A DNA stretch of 47,015 bases from Megasphaera geminata F0357 (GCF_000239275.1 NZ_JH417569.1:1-47015); one strand, 5' to 3'; shown: positions 36,945-44,966, counted from the first letter of the stretch. Notes: a model not told the origin generated them from the sequence alone. Numbers and translations: made by a program.

Positions 36945-38090
36945 ATGATAAAAAAATATAAAATGTTTTTTACAATGGTTATACACGCCCTGCTGCGCAG
37001 ACACACGCGTATGCTCGTCGCTCTCCTGGCCGTAGCCGTCGGTGCGACAATTATTTCCGGTATGGTTACGGTTTATCGTGAAGTACCGCGGCAAATGGGG
37101 CGCGAATTCCGTGCTTACGGGGCCAATCTTCTCATTTTGCCGAGCGGTGATGAGGCGATGTATGATGAAAGTGAAGTGGAAAAGGTCCGGACGCTTCTGG
37201 CGGGAAATGAAGTCGTCGGTATCACGCCGTATCTTTACGATACATTGGAAGTGAACAAACAGCCCGTCATGACGGGCGGTACGGACTTTAAATCCCTCCG
37301 GGCGGTCAGCTCGTATTGGCAGGTCCGGGGCCAATGGCCTCAGGAAGGGGAGCGGGAAGTCCTCATCGGCGCGGAACTGGCGAAAAAAATTTCCCGTGAT
37401 CCCGACAAGCTCATAGGACAAAATGTCAGCATCAGCGCCGGCGAAGGTAAGGCGATGCGCAATTTCAAAGTCTCCGGTATCGTGGCTACGGGCAGTAAAG
37501 AAGAACAGTTTGCGTTCATCAATTTGAAAGAGATGCAGGATATTGATGAAAAGCCGAATCAGGTCAGCCTGGCTCAAATCAGTATCGTTGCCGACGGGGA
37601 TAAGCTTGACGGCCTGATCCAGAAATTGAAAGCCGGCGCTCCCGCTATTCAACCGCAGCCGGTACAGCAGATTGCCCGTTCTGAAGAAAATGTCCTCGGC
37701 AAATTGCAGGTTCTCGTTTTCCTTGTTACCATTGTCGTCCTCTTATTGACGATGATTTGTGTGACGACGACGATGATGGCCGTTGTTACGGAGCGCCGTA
37801 AGGAAATAGGCCTGAAAAAGGCTCTCGGCGCAAGCAATCAGAATATTGTCGTCGAATTTTTCGGTGAAGGTTGCGTTCTCGGCGCTATCGGCGGCATTCT
37901 CGGCAGCGCTTGCGGGTATGTGTTTGCCCAAAGTGTCAGCATGAACGTATTTAACAGAGCTATCGAATTTTCACCGTCCGTTGTCGTCTTATCTATTGTC
38001 TTGTCTGTTTTAGTTACGGGTCTGGCCAGTCTTATTCCTGTACGGATAGCGACGAGTGTCGATCCGGCAATCGTTTTGCGCGGTGAATAA
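36945..38090 (+). CDS. FtsX/MacB-type ABC permease 2 (iron-uptake cluster)
   Basis: Second permease, 381 residues, same layout as its neighbour: N-terminal helix, periplasmic MacB-type core (VTVYREVPRQMGREFRAYGANLL, VRGQWPQEGEREVLIGAELA), then FtsX helices with coupling motif TERRKEIGLKKALGASNQNI. The ATG at 36945 is five bases after AGGTGA. A GTG at 36936 that overlaps the previous gene is possible but less well placed. Tandem permeases suggest a heterodimeric transporter. Confidence 0.88.
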   Translation: MIKKYKMFFTMVIHALLRRHTRMLVALLAVAVGATIISGMVTVYREVPRQMGREFRAYGANLLILPSGDEAMYDESEVEKVRTLLAGNEVVGITPYLYDTLEVNKQPVMTGGTDFKSLRAVSSYWQVRGQWPQEGEREVLIGAELAKKISRDPDKLIGQNVSISAGEGKAMRNFKVSGIVATGSKEEQFAFINLKEMQDIDEKPNQVSLAQISIVADGDKLDGLIQKLKAGAPAIQPQPVQQIARSEENVLGKLQVLVFLVTIVVLLLTMICVTTTMMAVVTERRKEIGLKKALGASNQNIVVEFFGEGCVLGAIGGILGSACGYVFAQSVSMNVFNRAIEFSPSVVVLSIVLSVLVTGLASLIPVRIATSVDPAIVLRGE

Positions 38091-38102
38091 GGGAGGATTT
38101 TC

Positions 38103-38756
38103 ATGAGTTTATTGGAATTGAAAGATGTATCCATGGCTTATAACGGCAAAGTTATGGCCTTACAGCATATCACCATGTCTGTAGAAAAAGGAGAATGGGT
38201 GGCCATCATGGGTCCTTCCGGTTCCGGGAAGACGACATTGATGAATATTATCGGTTGTATGGATCATGCTACAGGCGGCTCGGTTGTTCTTGACGGCATT
38301 GACTTGCGTAACAGTACGGATGCGGAGCTGACGGAAATGCGCCGCAGTAAAATCGGCATGGTTTTCCAGCAGTTCCACCTCATTCCGTATTTGACGGCTG
38401 TTGAAAATGTTATGGTAGCCCAGTATTATCACAGTATGCCGGACAAAAAAGAAGCTATGGAAATGATGGAACGCGTCGGTCTGAAGGATCGCGCCAATCA
38501 TTTGCCGAGCCAGCTTTCGGGCGGTGAACAACAGCGTGTGTGCATTGCCAGAGCCCTGATCAACTACCCGGTTGTCCTGTTGGCCGATGAACCGACCGGC
38601 AACCTGGATGAAGCAAACCAAAAATTGGTTATGAAAATTTTCCGTGAACTTCATGATGAAGGGCACACGATTATTACCGTCACTCATTCGCCTGAAGTCG
38701 GTGCGGAAGCGCAGCGCTGCATCGTTATCGAACACGGCCATATGGTAACGGAGTAA
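38103..38756 (+). CDS. ABC transporter ATPase (MacB/LolD type) of the iron-uptake cluster
   Basis: ATPase of 217 residues driving the two permeases. Walker A GPSGSGKT (37-44), Q-loop VFQQFHLIPYLTAVENV, signature LSGGEQQR (138-145), Walker B LLADEPTGNLD and switch His in VTHSPEV are all intact. The short MacB/LolD-like form, with FtsX-type permeases, usually works on lipoproteins, peptides or small periplasmic substrates by mechanical force rather than by classical import. In P19 clusters its exact role is not established. Confidence 0.92.
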   Translation: MSLLELKDVSMAYNGKVMALQHITMSVEKGEWVAIMGPSGSGKTTLMNIIGCMDHATGGSVVLDGIDLRNSTDAELTEMRRSKIGMVFQQFHLIPYLTAVENVMVAQYYHSMPDKKEAMEMMERVGLKDRANHLPSQLSGGEQQRVCIARALINYPVVLLADEPTGNLDEANQKLVMKIFRELHDEGHTIITVTHSPEVGAEAQRCIVIEHGHMVTE

Positions 38757-38766
38757 GGAGAGGGAC

Positions 38767-39243
38767 ATGGCGAAACGTAAATATGCGATTTTTGCGGCAG
38801 CGGCGTTTGCGGCGCTGCAACTGATGACCGGTTGCGGCAATGATGAAACTGATACCGCAGGCCAAGCGCAGCAACCGGGCGAGACGGCGGCATACTGTGA
38901 TTTGTCAAAGACTAAGGACGGGACGTATACGGCAGAAAGTTCTGCAGATAAGGTACACGGTAAGTCCGTTATTTCCCTGACGATTAAGGATCATACGATT
39001 ACGGCCGTTAATTATCAAGGTATTGATAAGGACGGTACGCCTAAAACGTCCGACTACGGGAAGGATAAAGACCCGACGAATGCGAAAAAAGCTAAAATTG
39101 CATTCGAAGCGCAGCAGAAGTATGCGGACCAGCTTTTGCAGAAACAGAAACTGGCTCAAGTTGACGCTATCTCCGGTGCGACCATTAACTATCATCAGTT
39201 CATTGAAGCAGTGAAAAAAGACTTGGAAGAGGCTAACAAATAA
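38767..39243 (+). CDS. FMN-binding-domain lipoprotein
   Basis: Lipoprotein of 158 residues. The signal ends in lipobox LMTGC (Cys23), then an FMN_bind domain from about residue 48, with DGTYTAESS, VISLTIKDHTITAVNYQGID and the family's C-terminal DAISGATINYHQF (SGAT 136-139). The flavin is often attached to Thr or Ser just after the SGAT core. Here that place is Asn, so attachment by ApbE may occur elsewhere or not at all. The ATG follows AAGGAGAGGGAC. It closes the iron block, where Campylobacter has thioredoxin-like genes, suggesting a redox role. Confidence 0.85.
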   Translation: MAKRKYAIFAAAAFAALQLMTGCGNDETDTAGQAQQPGETAAYCDLSKTKDGTYTAESSADKVHGKSVISLTIKDHTITAVNYQGIDKDGTPKTSDYGKDKDPTNAKKAKIAFEAQQKYADQLLQKQKLAQVDAISGATINYHQFIEAVKKDLEEANK

Positions 39244-39249
39244 AGAAAT

Positions 39250-39301
39250 ATACCTGAGAAGGCAGTGGATATCAGTGGATATCCACTGCCTTCTCAGGTA
39301 T
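39250..39301. repeat. Perfect 24-bp inverted repeat with four-base loop
   Basis: The arms begin ATACCTGAGAAGGCAGTGGA and are perfectly complementary over 24 bases around AGTG. No T tract follows on either strand, so it is not a textbook terminator. It lies between the convergent FMN-lipoprotein and metQ copy 2 genes and may act as a bidirectional stop or mRNA 3' end structure. Confidence 0.85.
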
Positions 39302-39346
39302 GAGAAAAGACCGTTGAAAAATGCGGTACACCGTTTTTTACATTAT

Positions 39347-40180
39347 TTAAAATGACGGCAGAATTGCCCCTTTATAGTGGTCTTCAATAAATTGCTTTAC
39401 TTCCGGAGATTGAAGTGCTTTTAAGAGCTTTTGAATTTCCGGACGGTTTTCGTCTCCCTTGCGAATGGCGAGAATATTGGCATAAGGCGAATCTTTCGCT
39501 TCTAAGAAGAGGGCGTCCTTCAACGGGTTAAGTCCCGCTTCCAGGGCGAAGTTCGTGTTGATGACGGCTATATCCGTATCGTCGAGGGAACGGGGAATCT
39601 GTGCCGCTTCCAGTTCGAGGAATTGCAAGTTCTTCGGATTTTTGACGATATCCTGGACCGTACTTGATACATTGCCGCCGTCTTTCAATTCAATAAGTCC
39701 GGCGGATTGCAGGATAAGAAGCGCTCTGCCGCCATTGGACGGATCGTTGGGAATAGCAACTTTGGCATTATTTGGCAACTCGCTTAATTCTTTGATTTTA
39801 TGCGAATATACGCCCATCGGCTCGACATGAATCTTGCCGGCCGAGATGAGTTTTGTGCCGTGTTCGGCATTGAATTTTTCAAGGAACGGAATGTGCTGAT
39901 GGAAGGTGGCGTCCACCTCTTTGTCAGTCAAGGCGAGATTCGGCTTTACATAGTCCGTAAATTCGATAATCTTCAGGTCGATTCCTTCTTTTGCGAGAAG
40001 CGGTTTAATTTCGTTTAAGATCTCACTGTGCGGGACCGGCGTGGCGGCAACTGTTACAACCGTATTTTTCGTTGCTTCCGTACCGCCGGCAGGTGCGGAA
40101 CTGCCGCAGCCGGATAAGAGTGCGGCCGCAAAGAGAAGCGCGGCTGCCGTGAGTCCTGTGAGTTTCTTGAATGAATGCAT
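39347..40180 (-). CDS. metQ: MetQ/NlpA-family methionine-binding lipoprotein (copy 2)
   Basis: Second methionine-binding lipoprotein, 277 residues, with lipobox LLSGC (Cys25). Its NlpA-family blocks VVTVAATPVPHSEILNEI, IIEFTDYVKPN, FHQHIPFLEKF and AIPNDPSNGGRALL parallel those of the copy at 1896-2714. The two differ enough to be old paralogues, so substrate preference may differ (for example D- versus L-methionine). The ATG follows AAAGGAGGACTTACCC. A SAM-I riboswitch lies upstream. Again no metNI genes are adjacent. Confidence 0.94.
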   Translation of the reverse strand: MHSFKKLTGLTAAALLFAAALLSGCGSSAPAGGTEATKNTVVTVAATPVPHSEILNEIKPLLAKEGIDLKIIEFTDYVKPNLALTDKEVDATFHQHIPFLEKFNAEHGTKLISAGKIHVEPMGVYSHKIKELSELPNNAKVAIPNDPSNGGRALLILQSAGLIELKDGGNVSSTVQDIVKNPKNLQFLELEAAQIPRSLDDTDIAVINTNFALEAGLNPLKDALFLEAKDSPYANILAIRKGDENRPEIQKLLKALQSPEVKQFIEDHYKGAILPSF

Positions 40181-40235
40181 GGGTAAGTCCTCCTTTAAGA
40201 AATATAAATCAGAATAAGATTATGCGATATATCCG

Positions 40236-40267
40236 TAAAAAAATCCCCTTCCGAAAGAGAAGGGGAC
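40236..40267 (-). terminator. Riboswitch expression-platform terminator upstream of metQ copy 2
   Basis: On the minus strand CCCCTTCTCTTTCGGAAGGGG is followed by ATTTTTTT, between the SAM-I aptamer and the metQ start. Confidence 0.9.
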
Positions 40268-40272
40268 CGTGT

Positions 40273-40364
40273 ATTATCTCTCGGAAAATCCGCAGGAATT
40301 AGCACCGTGTTAACGGTTGCCGGGTTTCATAGGGCCAGTCCCTCCGCCGCTCTGGATAAACGCA
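40273..40364 (-). promoter_or_regulatory. SAM-I (S-box) riboswitch controlling metQ copy 2
   Basis: Minus-strand leader with the S-box core: CCAGAGCGGCGGAGGGACTG, GCCCTATGAAACCCGGCAACC, a short hairpin and GGTGCTAATTCCTGC, then a P1 strand ending GAGAGATAA. It matches the consensus more closely than the copy at 2797-2897. Confidence 0.96.
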
Positions 40365-40384
40365 TATGAAATTATCTTGGTGCT

Positions 40385-40414
40385 ATTGTAGCGAATAGAA
40401 AGCGGTTCTGTCAA
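40385..40414 (-). promoter_or_regulatory. Promoter of metQ copy 2
   Basis: Minus-strand TTGACA (40409-40414), 18-base spacer, TACAAT (40385-40390), just upstream of the riboswitch. Confidence 0.7.
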
Positions 40415-40491
40415 GATATGAGAAGGGTTTTTATGGACGGTTCCGGTCTCCCTGTGGTATTCTATGGGAAAAATAAAGGAGGAATAATTCC

Positions 40492-41340
40492 GTGAGAATA
40501 GAAGAGCTGTCTTTCGTAAAGGCGTTTATACGGCTGGCGACCGACGGAGATCGGCGCGGCTGGCATGAAAGGAACGGCGGTAATTTAAGCTATAGAATGA
40601 CAGGCGCCGATATTAATGCGTGTTCGGCACAGTTTGATACGGCCGCACCGTGGATTCCCGTAAAAACGGCGGTTCCCCTGTTGGCAGGCGACTGTATCCT
40701 TCTTACCGGCAGCGGTAAATGCATGCGTAATATCGCAGCGGCACCGACCGATACTGTCGGTATTATAGAGCTTAACGGACGCGGGGACGCATACCGGATC
40801 GTCTGGGGACTTATTAAAAGCCGGCCTACAAGTGAATTGCCGACGCACCTGGCTGTGGCGGCTTTGAAGAAGACGGAGGATGCCGAAAAAAATCGCGTTA
40901 TTTATCATGCCCATCCGGCGCATCTTATCGCGCTGACGTTTATTCTCCCCATAGATGACGCCCGGTTTACCCGTGAGCTGTGGGAAATGGATATAGAAAA
41001 CCCGCTTGTTTTCCCGGAAGGGATAGGTATTGTCCCGTGGGTAATCCCCGGCAGCGAGGCTGCCGCGGCGGCGACGCTGGAAAAAATGAAGCGCTACAGG
41101 GCTGTTGTCTGGGCCCATCACGGTACCTTTGTCTGCGGTGATGATTTTGACGACACGTTCGGACTCATGGATGTCCTTGAAAAATCCGCTCAGATTTGCG
41201 GAGAGATTATTGCCATGGGCGGCAAGCGTCAAAGTGTGACCGCCGCCGATCTGAACGCTTTGGCGGATATGTATAATTTACATCTGAATGAGGCGGCTCT
41301 CGTTATAGAAGAGCGGCGGGACTGCCCCGGAGAAATATGA
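40492..41340 (+). CDS. rhaD: Class II aldolase, rhamnulose-1-phosphate aldolase (RhaD)-like
   Basis: Zinc-dependent class II aldolase of 282 residues. It resembles RhaD, which splits L-rhamnulose 1-phosphate to dihydroxyacetone phosphate and L-lactaldehyde. Diagnostic parts are GWHERNGGNLSYRM near residue 23, LTGSGKCMRN, Glu115 in TSELPTHLAV, zinc ligands His139 and His141 in YHAHPAHL, and the third zinc His in VWAHHGTFVCG. The start is GTG at 40492 behind AAAGGAGGAATAATTCC. No other rhamnose genes are near, so the physiological substrate may differ. Confidence 0.83.
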   Translation: MRIEELSFVKAFIRLATDGDRRGWHERNGGNLSYRMTGADINACSAQFDTAAPWIPVKTAVPLLAGDCILLTGSGKCMRNIAAAPTDTVGIIELNGRGDAYRIVWGLIKSRPTSELPTHLAVAALKKTEDAEKNRVIYHAHPAHLIALTFILPIDDARFTRELWEMDIENPLVFPEGIGIVPWVIPGSEAAAAATLEKMKRYRAVVWAHHGTFVCGDDFDDTFGLMDVLEKSAQICGEIIAMGGKRQSVTAADLNALADMYNLHLNEAALVIEERRDCPGEI

Positions 41341-41562
41341 AAGCAGAGCTGTTGTTGGCCGTATTATTGCCTTTGAACCGGCGGGCACACTGTGTATGAA
41401 AGCTCCTGAAGGCAATACGAAGCCGTGGCCGGCGGTCGGCGTTATTGTAAGCTGTAGTATCGCTATTTATATAGTCTCGGCCGTTATGACCCCCTTGCCT
41501 TTAAATGTCACTTATACTGCATGGTATCCTTAAATCTTTTAGGAAATACAGGACATTACGTA
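41341..41562. other. Intergenic stretch upstream of the T-box leader
   Basis: About 220 bases between the aldolase stop and the leader promoter. No gene, repeat or structured RNA was recognised. Confidence 0.4.
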
Positions 41563-41591
41563 TTGACAAGTAAGGGAAAAGCCTGTACAGT
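41563..41591 (+). promoter_or_regulatory. Promoter of the T-box/ECF transporter operon
   Basis: TTGACA (41563-41568), 17-base spacer, TACAGT (41586-41591). This places the start of transcription near 41598, at the foot of the T-box stem I. Confidence 0.7.
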
Positions 41592-41597
41592 AAATAC

Positions 41598-41840
41598 ATA
41601 ATTGAAGAAACGGTCGATGAACGAAACGAGTACGTTTGTAAAGACGGTTGCAGCGAGCCGACGGCGGTGAGAGGTCGGTACAGTCGACAGGCGGAATGGA
41701 TTCGCGAGATGCGTCCTGAAAGGCGACGAGTAGGGTGCGACGGTGTATCTCCACCGTTATGAAAGAGACTTGTATCGCAGATGCCGTACATGTGGAGCCG
41801 GGCTTCTAGCCAATAAGGGTGGTACCGCGGAAGAGTAATG
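41598..41840 (+). promoter_or_regulatory. T-box leader, predicted tryptophan specifier (TGG)
   Basis: The conserved T-box AATAAGGGTGGTACCGCGG is at 41812-41830. Upstream, stem I is recognisable: the AGTA motif in CGAGTACG, the GCGAG and GGTGAGAGG distal elements, and a helix CGTTTGT/ACAGGCG. The descending strand then reads GGAATGGATTC, so the specifier is TGG (41697-41699) followed by the invariant A. This fits uncharged tRNA-Trp as the inducer. The T-box bulge reads TGGT, which pairs with discriminator A, or with G by wobble. Confidence 0.88.
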
Positions 41841-41885
41841 ACCTTTCGTCCCTATAGTTATAATAGGGATGAAAGGTTTTTATTT
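41841..41885 (+). terminator. T-box-controlled terminator
   Basis: ACCTTTCGTCCCTAT pairs with ATAGGGATGAAAGGT around a short loop and is followed by TTTTATTT. The 5' arm (ACCTTTCGTCCCT) is the part that can instead join the T-box antiterminator. Confidence 0.9.
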
Positions 41886-41900
41886 ATGTGGAGGGAAAAG

Positions 41901-42719
41901 ATGCTTGAGTTAAGAGATGTAAGCTTTGCTTACAATAACGCCGTTCCCGTATTGGAAAACTTGAATATACAAGTGCGGGAAGGTGAATTTATCGGCCTCG
42001 GCGGCCGTAACGGTTCGGGTAAGACGACGGTTACACGCCTTTTTATGGGCCTGGAAAAACCGACAGGCGGTTTTGTTTATATAGACGGCCGTGACGTAAC
42101 TGAAGAAAAAGCGGCCCGGCGGAGCAAATCGATCGGGTACGTGTTCCAGCGGCCGGAACGGCAGATGTTTCGGCCGACTGTAGCGAAAGAAATCGCTTAC
42201 GGACCGGAGCAGGCAGGTCATGCCGCGGCAGACGTAAAGATCGCGGTGGAAACGGCCATGGCTGCGACGGGACTTGCCGGGCTTGCCGACGCGTACCCGC
42301 CCAATTTGAATCGCAGTGAAAAACAGCGCGTTGCCATTGCTTCGGCCTTGGCGATGAAAACGCGATATATTATTTTGGATGAGCCGACAAGCGGTCAGGA
42401 CAATGCGGATAAAAAAATGCTTATGGAACTCCTTAAAGCTCTTAATAAGCAGGGGATCACAATCCTGCTCATTACTCACGATATGGATATTCTTGCCGAA
42501 TATTGCAGTCGCGTTATCGTTATCGGCAATCGCACGAAAGCCTTCGACGGAGGGCCGGAAGAACTTTTTACAAAACGTGACGATTTGTATGAACTCGGAC
42601 TCAGTCGCCCCGTTTCGGTTACCTTGTCCATGGCTGTACCCGGCTTGCCGTACTGCCCGACTATGGCCGCTTTTCGGGAGGCTTTGTTAAGTCATGCGGG
42701 AGGTAATAAGATATGTTAA
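41901..42719 (+). CDS. ECF transporter ATPase (EcfA-like) with non-canonical signature motif
   Basis: ABC ATPase of 272 residues for an energy-coupling-factor importer. Walker A GGRNGSGKTT, Q-loop GYVFQRPERQMFRPTV, Walker B YIILDEPTSG and switch His in LLITHDMD are intact. The signature expected to read LSGGQKQR reads LNRSEKQR (residues 136-143), so one ATP site of a dimer would lack its usual LSGGQ contacts. The ATG at 41901 follows GGAGGGAAAAG. Earlier in-frame starts fall inside the terminator. It overlaps ecfT by seven bases and is the first gene after the Trp T-box. Confidence 0.9.
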   Translation: MLELRDVSFAYNNAVPVLENLNIQVREGEFIGLGGRNGSGKTTVTRLFMGLEKPTGGFVYIDGRDVTEEKAARRSKSIGYVFQRPERQMFRPTVAKEIAYGPEQAGHAAADVKIAVETAMAATGLAGLADAYPPNLNRSEKQRVAIASALAMKTRYIILDEPTSGQDNADKKMLMELLKALNKQGITILLITHDMDILAEYCSRVIVIGNRTKAFDGGPEELFTKRDDLYELGLSRPVSVTLSMAVPGLPYCPTMAAFREALLSHAGGNKIC

Positions 42720-43421
42720 AAAATCTCGTTCCTGTTACTAAATTAATCGGTACGATAGCTTTCTCGTTTTGGGCTCTCGTCTTCAACACGCCCGGAACGC
42801 TTATCGGCCTGGTCGTTGCGGAAGTCGTCATCCTGGCGGCGTGCGGCAGCTTCCGCCGCAACGTCAAGGCTCTTGCCAGTCTCTGCGTTTTTGCCGTGTT
42901 TCTCGGCATTATTCAGCTTCTCGGCGGCGGCTCCCTCGAATCCGCTTATGTGACGGGGTTGCGTATGCTTGCCATGACGGTGGTCTTTATTATTCTTTTA
43001 ACGACGACACGTCTTCAGGATTTAACGGCAGCTCTCGTCAAACAGATTAAAATCCCTTATGAATATGCTTTTATGTTTACGGCGGCACTGCGTTTTGTGC
43101 CTGATTTTATTGCCGAAAGCAAAGCCGTGCAGGAAGCGCATCCGATGCCGCGGTCTTTCCGTGTCGGGGAATATTTTCAAAAAGATGAAAAACTACATGA
43201 CCGTTATTCAGCCGCTTCTGCTCAAGTCTCTCGGCCGGTCTGAAACGATGGCTCTCAGCCTGGAATTGCGGGCGTTCGGCAGTAATGAACACAGTTTTAT
43301 GAGTAATGTGGCGCCTCGCGCAAAAGACTATGCGCTTATTTTGCTGATGATTGCTGTCAGCATTGCTTTAGTATACGGGCGGATGACCGATTACTCGTTC
43401 ATTTCGTCCATTGCCGGTTAA
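42713..43421 (+). CDS. ecfT: ECF transporter transmembrane component EcfT, interrupted by one frameshift
   Basis: Membrane scaffold that couples the ATPases to the substrate-binding S component. The first frame gives four or five helices and IKIPYEYAFMFTAALRFVPDFIAESKAVQEA, where the family's coupling region begins. The frame breaks near 43140-43150. Dropping one base leads to CRGLSVSGNIFKKMKNYMTVIQPLLLKSLGRSETMALSLELRAFG, the expected second coupling helix, and then a last membrane helix. The repaired length is about 235 residues. The ATG at 42713 follows GGGAGGTAATAAGAT. Confidence 0.88.
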
Positions 43422-43436
43422 GAAAGGGGAATTGTC

Positions 43437-44912
43437 ATGAAAACGGTCGAACATATCGGTGAATTGGAATTTCATCATCGCCAGGGAGGGCAGTTCCGTT
43501 GGGTTACCGTATCCACCCTGCTTCTTGCCGTCGGGACTATTTTGCACCTTGTTTCACCGAGCGTTGCCGGCGTTACGCCGAACTGGACGATTGCCACATA
43601 TTGCGTGGCCATTTGCCTGACCGGGCCGTCGTACCGGCAAGCGCTCGGCATCGGTCTGGTCGCGGCTCTTGTCAATGTGCTCACGTCGAAGTCGGGATTT
43701 CCTTACGGTAATCTTGTGAGCGAGCCCTTGGGCGCCCTTACATGTGCCTGTATCGTCAACAACCTGTCGTTCCTGAAAATCAGGGATTATTCTCTTTTGC
43801 CGGCATTGAGCGGGTTTCTGGCCACCTGTATAAGCGGCGGCGCTTTCGTTACCATTTTGAAGTTTGTTTTAAATCTGCCGAATGAAGTGTACTTTGCCGG
43901 GATGCTTCCTCTCGTCGGCATTATCGGACTGCTGAACGGTGTCATTACGCCGGTCATGTATTTTCCGGCATACCGTCTTTTTGCTTCGCGCGGTTTTCTT
44001 GATTCCGCTGAAGAAAAAGAATATATTTCGGATCACCGTGATTATGAGTTGAACCCGGCATCGGATGCGCTTATTTCCGTAGAACATCTTTCCTACATAT
44101 ACAATAAACAAAAAACGCCCGTTTTGCAGGATGTCAACCTGACAGTGCATAAGGGTGACTTTCTCGTCGTCACCGGCGAGAGCGGCAGCGGCAAGAGCAC
44201 TCTCTGCCTGTCCGTGACCGGCGCCGTGCCCCATTATTTCGGCGGCGTCATGAAGGGCATGGTCTTTGTTAAAGGCGTGGCGACGACGCAGACGACTATT
44301 GCCGATTTGGCAAGCCGCGTCGGTACGATGCTTGATGATTATGACAGCCAGCTCGTTGCCGTGACGGTGGAAGAGGAAATTGCCTTCAGCCTGGAAAACA
44401 TGGGGACGGCAGCCGATGAGATTGAAGCGGCTGTCGAAACGTCGCTGAAAAAAGTCGGCCTTTCCGCGTACCGGACGCACCGGATTTCCGATCTTTCCGG
44501 CGGTCAGCGCCAGCGTCTCGTCATTGCGGGCGTCCTGGCGACCGATCCGGAAATTCTTGTCTTTGATGAACCCACGTCGGCGCTTGACCCGGAAGGAACC
44601 CATGAATTCTATGAACTCGTTCATGACCTTAACGTTAAACACGGGCATACGATTATCGTTATTGAACATTCCCTGGAGGCGGTAATCCCTTATGCCAACC
44701 GTCTGGTTCTTTTGGAACGCGGCCGGATTCTTTGTGACGGAGATTTGGAAACAACACTTCGTTATATGTATGATAACGACGTTTGCAAGAGCGCAGTACC
44801 GCAGGTATTCGCATGTCAGCTTGATTTTGAAAAAGCCGGGTTCCGTCCGCCGCACACATGGTTGTCCGCCGAGGCGGCGGTTAAAGATTTACGGCAGTTT
44901 CAATGCCGGTAA
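43437..44912 (+). CDS. Fusion of an ECF substrate-binding (S) component, TrpP-like, with an ABC ATPase
   Basis: One protein of 491 residues. Residues about 20-185 form five or six helices. TLLLAVGTILHLVSPSVAGVTPNW and LGIGLVAALVNVL resemble tryptophan transporter TrpP and related S components. From residue 212 runs a full ABC ATPase: Walker A GESGSGKST (247-255), LSGGQRQR (353-360), Walker B LVFDEPTSALD and switch His in IEHSLEA. The Q-loop reads MLDDYDSQL where FQNPDDQL is usual, so the Q is missing. The ATG follows AAAGGGGAATTGTC. With the Trp T-box upstream, tryptophan uptake is the best inference. Confidence 0.82.
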   Translation: MKTVEHIGELEFHHRQGGQFRWVTVSTLLLAVGTILHLVSPSVAGVTPNWTIATYCVAICLTGPSYRQALGIGLVAALVNVLTSKSGFPYGNLVSEPLGALTCACIVNNLSFLKIRDYSLLPALSGFLATCISGGAFVTILKFVLNLPNEVYFAGMLPLVGIIGLLNGVITPVMYFPAYRLFASRGFLDSAEEKEYISDHRDYELNPASDALISVEHLSYIYNKQKTPVLQDVNLTVHKGDFLVVTGESGSGKSTLCLSVTGAVPHYFGGVMKGMVFVKGVATTQTTIADLASRVGTMLDDYDSQLVAVTVEEEIAFSLENMGTAADEIEAAVETSLKKVGLSAYRTHRISDLSGGQRQRLVIAGVLATDPEILVFDEPTSALDPEGTHEFYELVHDLNVKHGHTIIVIEHSLEAVIPYANRLVLLERGRILCDGDLETTLRYMYDNDVCKSAVPQVFACQLDFEKAGFRPPHTWLSAEAAVKDLRQFQCR

Positions 44913-44966
44913 GGGGCATGTCTTGTCCGTTGGTTTATAATACTGTCTTGTATATAAAAAGGAGCG

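Noticed and set aside
43869-44855. Long minus-strand open frame of 328 codons opposite the S-ATPase fusion gene
   Set aside because: Composition is typical of an antisense shadow; the plus strand carries complete ABC motifs over the same bases.
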